From NCBI GenBank assembly GCA_040905365.1, contig JBBDRQ010000072.1, forward strand, positions 17,035 to 81,034: a stretch of 64,000 nt of DNA, given 5' to 3'. Within the stretch, counting starts at the first letter, position 1, and each line of letters begins with the position of its first letter. The position numbers and the translations under genes are program-made. The notes below the pieces were generated by a model. It saw only the letters and a list, made by a program, of their open reading frames with translations, did no database searches and had not been told where the DNA came from. Of this stretch, positions 17,102-25,085 are shown in pieces. Source of the DNA: JAHWKV01 sp040905365. Its GTDB lineage: Bacteria > Actinomycetota > CADDZG01 > JAHWKV01.

Positions 17102-17229
17102 GGCCGGAGCCGCTCTCGATACCGGCCACTCTCCCCCAGCGTCACGCCGATCTCCAATACGCGATCATAGAGGCAGGCATTCCGTGGATGCCGGCGAGTC
17201 GGTATCCACGGCGATATCAAGGAGAGGCG

Positions 17230-17400
17230 ATGGCTAACTGGGAGTGTAAAGACTGCGGCATGGTCCTGACCGCCGCGGACGAGGGCGAACCCGAGCCCTG
17301 CCCGAAGTGCGGGAAGGACATGCAAGCGGTTACCGGAGTCGTCCTGAAAAGCTTTGGCGGCGCGGGCGTGGCCAATATTCGACCCGACTCCAACCCCTGA
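17230..17400 (+). CDS. 56-residue zinc-ribbon protein, copy 1
   Basis: Tiny rubredoxin-like zinc ribbon of unknown function. CKDCG and CPKCG form two knuckles (C-x2-C twice, 17 residues apart), and the tail reads VVLKSFGGAGVANIR. ATG at 17230 has AAGGAGAGG upstream. It follows the Rieske gene by 128 bases and is followed by a paralogue with the same layout. It may bind Zn or Fe; an electron carrier is possible but rubredoxins normally have the motif CPxCG in both halves, and here the first half is CKDCG. Confidence 0.78.
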   Translation: MANWECKDCGMVLTAADEGEPEPCPKCGKDMQAVTGVVLKSFGGAGVANIRPDSNP

Positions 17401-17446
17401 TCTAAGATCCAAGCGTCGATATCCTCTTAGGCTCCGGGAGGCGGCT

Positions 17447-17641
17447 ATGGCAAGCTGGAAATGCGAACAGTGCTTCATTACCATGGATGCCGACGCCTAC
17501 GGCGAACCCGAGGTCTGCCCCAAATGCGGGGAGGAGATGGCCCTGTTCAAGCGTAAATCGATCCGTATGTTCGGCGGGGGCGGGGTTCAGGACGAGGCCC
17601 CGGGTGAGTCCAGCGTGGGCAAGCCCGACGCCGGCCGGTAG
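17447..17641 (+). CDS. 64-residue zinc-ribbon protein, copy 2
   Basis: Paralogue of the preceding gene. It shares MAxWxCxxC, the CPKCGEEM knuckle and a glycine-rich tail (KSIRMFGGGGVQD) with copy 1, then has an acidic extension. Start ATG at 17447 is preceded by GGGAGGCGG. Its stop lies two bases from the convergent putA stop. The pair probably arose by tandem duplication; the function is unknown. Retention of all four Cys in both copies argues that they are real metal-binding proteins. Confidence 0.78.
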   Translation: MASWKCEQCFITMDADAYGEPEVCPKCGEEMALFKRKSIRMFGGGGVQDEAPGESSVGKPDAGR

Positions 17642-17643
17642 TT

Positions 17644-20634
17644 TTAGATCATCACCTCCGGAGCGAATCCCTGGCGCATGGTGTTCTCCGTCACCGCCCT
17701 CGGGTCCATGAACTGCATCAGGTAGTCGGGTCCGCCCGCCTTGGAACCCACCCCGGACAGCCCGCAGCCGCCGAAGGGCTGGCGCCCGACGACGGCGCCG
17801 GTGATGGAACGGTTGATGTAGACGTTGCCCGCTCTTAGCTCCAGGGCGGCGCGCCGGATGTGCGACGGGGAACGGGAGTAGATACCTGCGGTCAACCCGA
17901 AGTCGGTGTCGTTGGCCAGCGCCAGCGCCTCGTCGAACGAGCCGGCCTTGACCACGGCCAGGACCGGCCCGAAGATCTCCTCCTTTAGCACCGGGGAAGC
18001 CGGCTCCAGGTCCGTTACTATCGTGGGTCCCACGAAGTAACCGTCGTGGGGAACATCGGTGCGGCGCAGGGCCAGCTTTCCGTGAGATGCCCCCATGGCG
18101 ACATAAGCGTTGACCCTCTCGTAAGCATCGGCGTCTATCAACGGGCCTACGCTCACCCCCATGCGCTGCGGGTGGCCGATAAGAATCTGTTTGGAAGCCT
18201 TGACCAGTCGGTCCAGGGCCTCGTCGTATACCGACTCCAGCACTATGAGCCGGCTGGCCGCCGAGCACTTCTGACCGGCGTAGCCGAACGCGGAGGCGAT
18301 GGCGCCGGGAATCGCCTCGTCCAAGTCGGCGTCGGAGTCGATGATCAGCGGGTTCTTACCGCCCATCTCCGCAACCACCCGCTTGGGCTGGCGCTGGCCG
18401 GGGTGCACGACGGCAGCCGCCGCCATGATCTCCTTGCCCACCTCAGCCGAACCGGTGAAGGTTATGTTGGCCACGTCGGGGTGCGCCACCAGGTGGGCGC
18501 CCACCTGCTCACCGTAGCCGGGGACAAAGCCCAGAACCCCCTCGGGCAACCCCGCGTAACGTAGCGCCCGCACCAGCTGCCAGGCCAGCGCCGGGGTTTG
18601 TTCCGCGGGTTTCAAGATCGCGCAGTTCCCGGTCACCAACGCCGAGACCGTCATGCCGGTGGGGATGGCCAGCGGGAAGTTCCACGGCGCGATCACCACC
18701 GCTGCGCCCCGGCCGACATAGTTCAACGAGTTGCGCTCGCCGGGGGGTGATTGGACGGCGCCGCCCCGGTCCAGCCGCAGCATCTCCCGCCCGTAGTAGC
18801 GGCAAAAATCTATCGCCTCGCACACATCCGCGTCGGATTGGGCCCAGGGTTTGCCGGCCTCGAAAACCATCAGCGCCGCCAGCTCTAACCGGTGCCGGCT
18901 CATCCACTCCGCCGCCCTGAACAGCACCGCGGCCCGCTCGGGCGCCGGCGTGCGGCTCCACGCCGGCCACGCCGCCTTGGCCGCAGCAACCGCGGCGTCG
19001 GCTTCGGCTTCGGCACACACGGCCGAGCGCGCCACCTCGGTGGCCGGCGCGGCCGGGTCGACCGACGCGATTGAACCAGAGGTTGAGATCTCCTTGCCGT
19101 CGATAAGCGCCGGCACCTGAAGCACGGGCCTGCCGCCCTGGGCTCGAACCGCAGCGCCGAAGGCGTCTCTGACCTGTTTTTGCCGGAACTCCGCCACCGG
19201 CTCCGGCCGGTACTCGCCCGGCGTTGCCGAATCGGTGGATAGCTCGTCGGGCTCCTCCGGGCCGGCTTCGTCCAGGCCCCGGTCCCCGGTCGGCCGCTCT
19301 AAGGGCGGTCGAATCAGCTCCTCCAAGGACCGCCCCTCGGCGTAGCGATGGCGGATGAACGACTCGTTGGAGGTGTTCTCCAGCAGCCGGCGCACCAGGT
19401 ACGCCATACCCGGAATTAGCTCACCCACCGGACAGTAGACGCGAAGCCGCATGCCCAGCTCCCTAACCGCGTGCTGGATCGGCTCGGCCATGCCGTACAG
19501 CATTTGCAGCTCGTACCCGTCGTCGGGGATTCCCCGCTCCCGCGCGCTGACCACGGCGTAAGCCAGCGAGCGCAGGTTGTGGGTCGCAAACGCAGCCCGC
19601 ACGGCGCCGTGGCGGTCGTGAAGAACCCTGACGCAGGCCTCGTAGTTCAAGTCGGTGTCGGCCTTGCGTTCAAACACCGGAGAGGGCCACCCCTGCGCCC
19701 GGGCCACAACCGTCTCGGTGTCCCAGTAGGCTCCCTTGACCAACCGGATGGTGATGGGGCGCTTGCGCCGCGACGACCAGCCGATCAGCTCCTTGAGATC
19801 CTGCGGCGAATCCTTGAGGTACGCCTGTACCACCAGCCCGGCCTCCAACTCGGCGAACTCGTTCTCGTCCAGCAGCTCGCGCATGAGTTGAAATCCCATG
19901 TCCTTGACGTCGTACCGCTCGCTGTCGAGGTTGATGAAGGCGTTCAGATCCGCGGCCCGGCGCAGAATCGGCCGCAGCCGGTCCTTGGCCGAATCGATGC
20001 CTTCCCGGGCGGTCAGCGGCTCGAACAGCGGGCTGAGCGCCGTGGGCTTCACGCTGATGTTGACCCGGGGGATTGAGCCCAGGGCGTCGCGCTCGAGGAG
20101 CTCGTCGGGTTCCCAGTCGGCGGCGGCCGCCGCGAGCTCCTCCATCATCTGCACCACCCGCGCAGCGTAGGCGTCCGCCTGCTGGTCGGTAACCGTCTTC
20201 TCGCCCAGCAGATCGACCGTGGAGGCGCTGCCCTGCTTCCACAGCCGTCCCAGGGCCGGCTGCGCGCTTTGCGGGGAGTCGCCCACGATGAACTGCTGAG
20301 CCATGCGGCGGATGTTGCGCCGGGCCACCATGGCGGAGGTCTGTTTGCCGAACGGGACGTGCTCGGCGGCGTCAAGTCCCAGCTTCAGCGGGGGAGGCAC
20401 GTCCACGCCGTGAAAGTACTCCTCCAGGTGCTCCAGCACATCCTCATCGTCGCCGGTGGCGGGGAACACGTCTACGAAGCGGAAAAGCTGAGTCTTGAAC
20501 TGCTCGTGGGACATCGCCCAGTCGAGCATCCGCTCGCTCCACCAGGACATGTCGAACACCCGGGCCCGCTCGCTCGCGCCGACCTCGGCAATGTTGCGAG
20601 CCAGCTCAGTGACCTGCCGGTCGATGTTGCTCAC
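17644..20634 (-). CDS. putA: Bifunctional proline dehydrogenase / glutamate-semialdehyde dehydrogenase
   Basis: Oxidises proline to glutamate in two channelled steps. The N-terminal ~440 residues are the FAD-dependent PRODH barrel (RVNISVKPTALSPLFEPLT, then ITIRLVKGAYWDTE, then FATHNLRSLAYA), and residues ~500-996 are the NAD-dependent aldehyde dehydrogenase with the general-base Glu in VVAEMGGKNPLI and catalytic Cys near residue 790 in YAGQKCSAASRL. No DNA-binding ribbon-helix-helix domain is present, so it is an enzyme only. A Pro/Glu-rich linker (about 425-465) joins the halves. It is the only gene of its transcript that I can see. Confidence 0.94.
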   Translation of the reverse strand: MSNIDRQVTELARNIAEVGASERARVFDMSWWSERMLDWAMSHEQFKTQLFRFVDVFPATGDDEDVLEHLEEYFHGVDVPPPLKLGLDAAEHVPFGKQTSAMVARRNIRRMAQQFIVGDSPQSAQPALGRLWKQGSASTVDLLGEKTVTDQQADAYAARVVQMMEELAAAAADWEPDELLERDALGSIPRVNISVKPTALSPLFEPLTAREGIDSAKDRLRPILRRAADLNAFINLDSERYDVKDMGFQLMRELLDENEFAELEAGLVVQAYLKDSPQDLKELIGWSSRRKRPITIRLVKGAYWDTETVVARAQGWPSPVFERKADTDLNYEACVRVLHDRHGAVRAAFATHNLRSLAYAVVSARERGIPDDGYELQMLYGMAEPIQHAVRELGMRLRVYCPVGELIPGMAYLVRRLLENTSNESFIRHRYAEGRSLEELIRPPLERPTGDRGLDEAGPEEPDELSTDSATPGEYRPEPVAEFRQKQVRDAFGAAVRAQGGRPVLQVPALIDGKEISTSGSIASVDPAAPATEVARSAVCAEAEADAAVAAAKAAWPAWSRTPAPERAAVLFRAAEWMSRHRLELAALMVFEAGKPWAQSDADVCEAIDFCRYYGREMLRLDRGGAVQSPPGERNSLNYVGRGAAVVIAPWNFPLAIPTGMTVSALVTGNCAILKPAEQTPALAWQLVRALRYAGLPEGVLGFVPGYGEQVGAHLVAHPDVANITFTGSAEVGKEIMAAAAVVHPGQRQPKRVVAEMGGKNPLIIDSDADLDEAIPGAIASAFGYAGQKCSAASRLIVLESVYDEALDRLVKASKQILIGHPQRMGVSVGPLIDADAYERVNAYVAMGASHGKLALRRTDVPHDGYFVGPTIVTDLEPASPVLKEEIFGPVLAVVKAGSFDEALALANDTDFGLTAGIYSRSPSHIRRAALELRAGNVYINRSITGAVVGRQPFGGCGLSGVGSKAGGPDYLMQFMDPRAVTENTMRQGFAPEVMI

Positions 20635-20673
20635 CCTTCAAGCATCGACCCCTGCTGCTTAACTGTCCAGCGC

Positions 20674-21738
20674 TTAGAGCATGGCGGTGAACAGCGTCGC
20701 CAGGCCCAAAAAGCTCAGGAAGCCGACCACGTCGGTCACCGTGGTCAAAAAGATGGCCGAGGACTGGGCCGGGTCCTGCCCTACCGCCTTGAGGGTAAGG
20801 GGGATGGCGGCGCCGGCCATGCCCGCCGCCACCATCGAGATGACCATAGCGGCGGTGATCACCACACCCAAACCGATTGAGCCGCTCCACACGACCACAC
20901 CCAAAGCGGTGACAACGCCGATGGCCAAGCTGTTGATGAACCCCACTATCACCTCCTTGGTAGCGAGCTTGCGCCACTGTGATGTGCGCACCTCGCGCAA
21001 CGCCAGCCCTCGTATGACCACCGCCAGCGCCTGGCTNNNNNNNNNNNNNNNNNNNNNNNNNNNNNNNNNNNNNNNNNNNNNNNNNNNNNNNNNNNNNNNN
21101 NNNNNNNNNNNNNNNNNNNNNNNNNNNNNNNNNNNNCGGGCGAGAGCGTTCACCACGACCGGCGGGCGGGCCAAAGAGGCCAGTTCGGCGTCCGGTGCCG
21201 CCGAGATCAGCGCCTGCACGGGGACCCGGCCCACCAGCTTGGAGTCTTCGTCGATCACCTGCACGTCCACCCCTACTTCCCTGCCCAGACGCCTGAGTTG
21301 GTTCAAAGCGTCGTCGGCGGTCTCGTCCGAGCGGAACACGATCGACCGGGGATCCATCAACGAGCCCGCGGTTTCCGGCGGGTAGGACATGAGCTCGGTT
21401 AGCTCCTCCGCAGTCGCCTCACCCAGGGAGTGCAGCTGCGTCTCGCGCGCCTGCTCGTCCATACGGGCCAAAAGCCCGGCCAGCAGCTGCAGGTCGACGA
21501 AGTTGGCGATAGCCGACAAGGCGTCTCCGTCGAGCTCTTGCAACAGCTGAACCGCGCGTTCAGGGTTGGTCCTCTCGATCATCCGGGCCGCTACCTGGGG
21601 AGAGCTCTGCTGCAAAAACTCGACCGCCTCGGACAACTCCACATCTTCGAGAACCTGAGCCGCCTCGGTCGCGTGGCGGGCGATGAAATCTGCGCTCAAC
21701 GCCTCCTGAAGCTGGGCAACGCTTTGCTCAACGGGCAT
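20674..21738 (-). CDS. mgtE: Magnesium transporter MgtE, interrupted by an assembly gap
   Basis: Mg2+ channel-type transporter. The N-terminal MgtE_N superhelix (VAQLQEALSADFIARHATEAAQVLEDV...) and the first CBS domain (SLMDPRSIVFRSDETADDALNQLRR) precede the gap; after it come SQALAVVIRGLALREV and the later membrane helices to the C-terminus. The 100-N gap would leave only about 355 residues, while MgtE proteins have about 450, so the second CBS domain and TM1-TM2 are missing from the assembly rather than the gene. ATG at 21738 has GGAGG eight bases upstream; an ATG at 21753 is an alternative. It overlaps the preceding MgtE-like gene by 11 bases. Confidence 0.85.
   Translation of the reverse strand: MPVEQSVAQLQEALSADFIARHATEAAQVLEDVELSEAVEFLQQSSPQVAARMIERTNPERAVQLLQELDGDALSAIANFVDLQLLAGLLARMDEQARETQLHSLGEATAEELTELMSYPPETAGSLMDPRSIVFRSDETADDALNQLRRLGREVGVDVQVIDEDSKLVGRVPVQALISAAPDAELASLARPPVVVNALAXXXXXXXXXXXXXXXXXXXXXXXXXXXXXXXXXXSQALAVVIRGLALREVRTSQWRKLATKEVIVGFINSLAIGVVTALGVVVWSGSIGLGVVITAAMVISMVAAGMAGAAIPLTLKAVGQDPAQSSAIFLTTVTDVVGFLSFLGLATLFTAML
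21037..21136. other. Assembly gap (100 N) inside mgtE
   Basis: Exactly 100 N, the conventional length for a scaffold gap of unknown size. The reading frame happens to stay open across it but this carries no information. From MgtE domain content I infer that some 100 or more codons are really missing. Confidence 0.98.
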
Positions 21739-22615
21739 CTTCGGCGCCTCCATCTTCTTTCCCTCGCACTTGGTCCCTTCGACCGGCCGTGGCCACCGCT
21801 TGGCCCATACCCTGCAGGATTCCCGACAGCCCCACCCAGTACAGCTCGCCCAGGGATGTGGCCAGGTCTGCAGCCGGTCCCTCCGCCAGCACCTGACCCT
21901 CCAGGCGCCTGAGCGTCTCGTATCGAAGCGCACCGACAAAACGGCCGTCGGAGTCCACCACCGGCAGCGCGTGGTACTCGGTCCAACCCGGGTGCCCCAC
22001 TATGGCCAGCTGATCCGCGGTGGCCGGCAGGCGCTCCACGTCGGCGGCCATGATCTGGGTCAAAGGGGTCGTCGGATCGGCCAGCATCAGCTCCCGCAGG
22101 TTAATAACGCCGCTTAGCCGGGATGATTCGTCGACCAGGTACAGGTAGTACAGCGCCAGCTGAGGCGCGGCCCGCACCTTTTCCAGGGCTTGGCCCGCGG
22201 TGAGCGAGGTGGACACGGCCAGAACCTTGGGGTCCATCAAGGAGCCTGCCGATCCGGAGGGGAAAGCCAGGATCCTGCCGATATGCTCCGACTCCTCGTC
22301 GGGCAATGCGTCGAGCAGGCGCTGCTGATCGGGCTCGTCCATGCGCCTAAGCAGTGCCGCGGCCTCATCCAAGTCCAACGCCGCCAGCACCTTGGCTCCC
22401 AAACCCGACTCGAACCCGGCCACGCAGTCCGACGCCACATCGTCGGCCAGCACCTCGGCGACCGCCGCTATCTGATCGACCGGGTAGTCCTTGAGGAGGG
22501 CGGCCGCCGAGGCGCCTCCAAATGGCTCCAGTACCCGGGCTGCATCCACCGGGTGGTACTCGATGAAGCTGCGGGCCAGGATGCCGGCGGCACGAGGCAG
22601 GGCGAGATCGCTCAT
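21728..22615 (-). CDS. Stand-alone MgtE_N + CBS domain protein
   Basis: Soluble 295-residue protein with the cytosolic half of MgtE only: an MgtE_N superhelix (residues ~10-130, DLDEAAALLRRMDEPDQQRLLDALPD) and a CBS pair (GSLMDPKVLAVSTSLTAGQAL, then ALPVVDSDGRFVGALR). No membrane helices follow; the chain ends in a basic tail. It is coupled by ATGA overlap to mscS upstream and overlaps mgtE downstream, so it is presumably a partner or regulator of that transporter. Divergence from the mgtE cytosolic domain shows that it is a paralogue, not an assembly duplicate. Confidence 0.82.
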   Translation of the reverse strand: MSDLALPRAAGILARSFIEYHPVDAARVLEPFGGASAAALLKDYPVDQIAAVAEVLADDVASDCVAGFESGLGAKVLAALDLDEAAALLRRMDEPDQQRLLDALPDEESEHIGRILAFPSGSAGSLMDPKVLAVSTSLTAGQALEKVRAAPQLALYYLYLVDESSRLSGVINLRELMLADPTTPLTQIMAADVERLPATADQLAIVGHPGWTEYHALPVVDSDGRFVGALRYETLRRLEGQVLAEGPAADLATSLGELYWVGLSGILQGMGQAVATAGRRDQVRGKEDGGAEDAR

Positions 22616-23409
22616 TTACTTAGAACTACGGCCACCTGCTCGCTGAACTGGCTAGCCGGGATGACGGTGCGACCCTGCCCAGCGTCTACGATGACCGACG
22701 TCGGCGTTATCTCCAAAATCTTGCCCTCGATGTCGCCGATCCGTATCTGGTGGCCGACCCTGAACGTGCGGTGCAGGTAGTGGGTGGCCAGGATGTTGGC
22801 GACCGAGGTCTTGGCGCCCAGGCCAAAGGCCAGTGCGGCGCCGCCCAGCATGGCGCCGGAGATCACCGCCGCCATCACGATCAAGAAGTCGACCTGTAGC
22901 CCGACCTGGTCGAACGCAACTATCACCGACACCATCAAGATGCCCAAGCGCGCCATCTGGCCCAGCATTTGCGGGTACGCGAAGCCGGCAGAGCCCGCGG
23001 CTGCCGAGACCGCCGTTCGCACCGGGTTTCCGACGAGCGCGCCGAGCAGAATCACCAGCAGGGCTCCCAGGATGCTCGGCAGGTACTCCACCAACTTGTT
23101 CAGCCATTCCGAAACCACGTTCAGCCCAAGGGCCTCGGTGGCGATGGTGGCCGCAATCAGCAGGACGACCCAAAACACCAGAGCTTGTACCGCCCGAGTC
23201 ACCGAGTCCCGGGTGGAGGAGCGCTGCAGGCGGGACTCGACTTCGCCGGACCCAAAGACCTTGGAAATCTTGAGCGTCACCTGCCGCGACCAGGAGCCGA
23301 ACATCTTGCCGGTGAGGCTTCGCAGCATGCGAGCTACGATCCAGCCCAAGACGAGTATGGCCACGGCAAACAGGATGCGAGGCCCCCACTCGGCTATCTG
23401 CTGCCCCAT
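22612..23409 (-). CDS. MscS-family mechanosensitive channel
   Basis: Small-conductance mechanosensitive channel homologue, an osmotic release valve in the inner membrane. Four or five N-terminal hydrophobic segments lead to the pore-lining/beta-domain signature GGAALAFGLGAKTSVANILATHYLHRTFRVGHQIRIGDIEG region (positions ~185-230) and the following VIVDAGQGRTVIPASQF strand. It is short (265 residues) and lacks most of the C-terminal alpha/beta vestibule, so it belongs with the compact MscS-like proteins. First gene of a coupled mscS / MgtE-like / mgtE transcript. Confidence 0.87.
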   Translation of the reverse strand: MGQQIAEWGPRILFAVAILVLGWIVARMLRSLTGKMFGSWSRQVTLKISKVFGSGEVESRLQRSSTRDSVTRAVQALVFWVVLLIAATIATEALGLNVVSEWLNKLVEYLPSILGALLVILLGALVGNPVRTAVSAAAGSAGFAYPQMLGQMARLGILMVSVIVAFDQVGLQVDFLIVMAAVISGAMLGGAALAFGLGAKTSVANILATHYLHRTFRVGHQIRIGDIEGKILEITPTSVIVDAGQGRTVIPASQFSEQVAVVLSK

Positions 23410-23460
23410 GTCGTTAACCGATTGGTTCGGAAACTCTGCACCAGCCAGGACGACCTCCTC

Positions 23461-23488
23461 CTGCTTGATTCACCCTGCTTGATTCACC
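23461..23488. repeat. 14-bp perfect tandem duplication upstream of mscS
   Basis: CTGCTTGATTCACC occurs twice in direct succession, about 50 bases upstream of the mscS start codon. It is either slippage or a paired regulatory site. Confidence 0.9.
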
Positions 23489-23571
23489 GTCCCACAATGT
23501 CGATCCGACAACTTGCTCAGTCTTTCATGAAATTGCCGTTGGGTTAACGCCAAGTTGGTTTTCTCGCCGGC

Positions 23572-24732
23572 TCAGTTCTGCGGCCGGGGCTGGCCGCCGA
23601 CGATCCGGATCGGCTGCTGCGCAACCACAAGCTGCCCGCCCGGGCGCCATCCAATCCGCAAAATCATACTGGTCTGCTCCAGGCTCGGCGCCGTGAAAAC
23701 GAAATTGCCGAGCGAGTAGGCGATCACCGCCCCCCGGTACCGTGCCACCGGCTGCAGAACATGCGGGTGGTGGCCGAGCACCACCGACGCACCGGCTTCC
23801 ACCAGGGCACGGCCCAGGTTCACCTGGTACGGCTCCGGGCTCGCCGACCGCTCCACACCCCAATGCACCGATACCACCACCACCGCACCGGTGGCTTTGG
23901 CCGCGGCAACCTCATCCAACAGCCGTTGTTGCTGATAGGCACTGGCCACGCCTGCGGTCTGTGCGGTAGCCGCCCAGCCCGACGGCAAGACCCGGGAGGC
24001 CGCTACAAAGGCAAAGCGCATTCCGCCGGCCTCAACGACCGCCGGACTCCACGCCTCCACCTCGTTGGCGCCGCCGCCTACCGGCTGTATGCCCACCCGC
24101 CGAAGGTTGGACACGGTGTCCATCAAAGCCTCGGGTCCGTAATCCAGCGCGTGGTTGTTGGCCACCGACACCACGTCCACCCCGGCTCGGGCCATCGGGT
24201 CCAGCGACGCCGGGTCCGACCGGAAGGTGTACGCCTTGGGGGCCGGGGACCCCCGGACTGACGCCGTGCTTTCGAAGTTCGCAAACGCTATGTCGGCGCT
24301 TTGCAGCAACGGCGCCACCCGCTCCCACGGGTAGTCGGCCCCCCGGCCCCGGATCACCTCCCCGAGAGTGCCTCCCAGGTTGACGTCGCCCACCGCGGCA
24401 ATCTCGATAGCGTCCGGCGGCAGCTCGGCCCGGTAAACCGCAAGCTGCTCGTCGTCTGCAGGCAAGGCCGGCGGGAGCGGGGGTGCGGGGAGCGGGGGTG
24501 CGGGCGACGGACCGGGGCTCGCCGGTAACCACGGCGGGGCGGGGGAAGGATCCACCGGGGCTCGAGCGACCGGCGCGAGCACCAGGTCCATAGACGACGG
24601 CGAAGGTTCCGGCGCCGGCCCGCGGCCGGGCGAGGCGTCGTAGGCGCGCGCATAGGCGATGGTCACTCCCGCCAGCAGGACCGCCGTCATAACCAGTCCC
24701 GCCAGCGCCCTTGCCGGTCCCTGCTCGGACAT
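23572..24732 (-). CDS. CapA-family metallophosphatase-like protein, membrane anchored
   Basis: Exported CapA/PgsA-like calcineurin-fold protein. An N-terminal helix (about residues 10-28) anchors it outside the membrane; a Pro-rich linker (~residues 35-90) leads to the catalytic domain. Metal-site motifs are in order: AAVGDVNLGG, FANFESTAS, SVANNHALDYG, VSVHWGVE and VVLGHHPHVLQPV, ending YSLGNFVF. The family was named from poly-gamma-glutamate capsule synthesis, but no capBC genes are nearby, so a role in cell-envelope polymer metabolism is only inferred. Confidence 0.87.
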   Translation of the reverse strand: MSEQGPARALAGLVMTAVLLAGVTIAYARAYDASPGRGPAPEPSPSSMDLVLAPVARAPVDPSPAPPWLPASPGPSPAPPLPAPPLPPALPADDEQLAVYRAELPPDAIEIAAVGDVNLGGTLGEVIRGRGADYPWERVAPLLQSADIAFANFESTASVRGSPAPKAYTFRSDPASLDPMARAGVDVVSVANNHALDYGPEALMDTVSNLRRVGIQPVGGGANEVEAWSPAVVEAGGMRFAFVAASRVLPSGWAATAQTAGVASAYQQQRLLDEVAAAKATGAVVVVSVHWGVERSASPEPYQVNLGRALVEAGASVVLGHHPHVLQPVARYRGAVIAYSLGNFVFTAPSLEQTSMILRIGWRPGGQLVVAQQPIRIVGGQPRPQN

Positions 24733-24881
24733 CGAAGTCCCCTCTACCTCGAGAAGCGCCTAGCGGACTTATGGAAGATCCTAGGGCCTTGGCCCACAAC
24801 CCCGGCGGATTCCGCCGGCCCGAGGTTCGAGGGACGCGGCGACCTTGTCTAAGCGCGGTTAGGATAGTGCGGACAACAACT

Positions 24882-24956
24882 GCGGGCGTGGAGCAGCACG
24901 GTGAGCTCGCCACCCTGTCAAGGTGGAGGTCGCGGGATCGAAGCCCGTCGCCCGCG
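24882..24956 (+). tRNA. tRNA-Asp (anticodon GTC)
   Basis: Acceptor GCGGGCG pairs with CGCCCGC; anticodon stem CCACC/GGTGG encloses loop CTGTCAA with anticodon GTC at 24917-24919; the T arm is GCGGG-ATCGAAG-CCCGT. CCA is not encoded. A TAGGAT box some 20 bases upstream may be the -10 element. The flanking 353 bases between capA and the antiporter hold no protein gene. Confidence 0.93.
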
Positions 24957-24970
24957 CAGGTCAATCCGAA

Positions 24971-25010
24971 AGGCGCCTACGGCTAGTTTCCTGCCGTAGG
25001 CGCCTTTTTT
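24971..25010 (+). terminator. Rho-independent terminator after tRNA-Asp
   Basis: A perfect 13-bp stem, AGGCGCCTACGGC at 24971-24983 and its complement at 24993-25005, with a 9-base loop, runs directly into TTTTT on the plus strand, 15 bases after the tRNA. Confidence 0.95.
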
Positions 25011-25085
25011 GGTTTCGAGGGCACTCCGGCGACATAACTAGGACCTAGTGCACTCCAAGATGCGCAACACCCTAAAAGGCGTACC

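Noticed and set aside
24467..24515. Tandem-like GGGGGTGCGGGGAGC iterations as a possible regulatory repeat
   Set aside because: They encode the Pro-rich linker of the CapA-like protein and need no other explanation.
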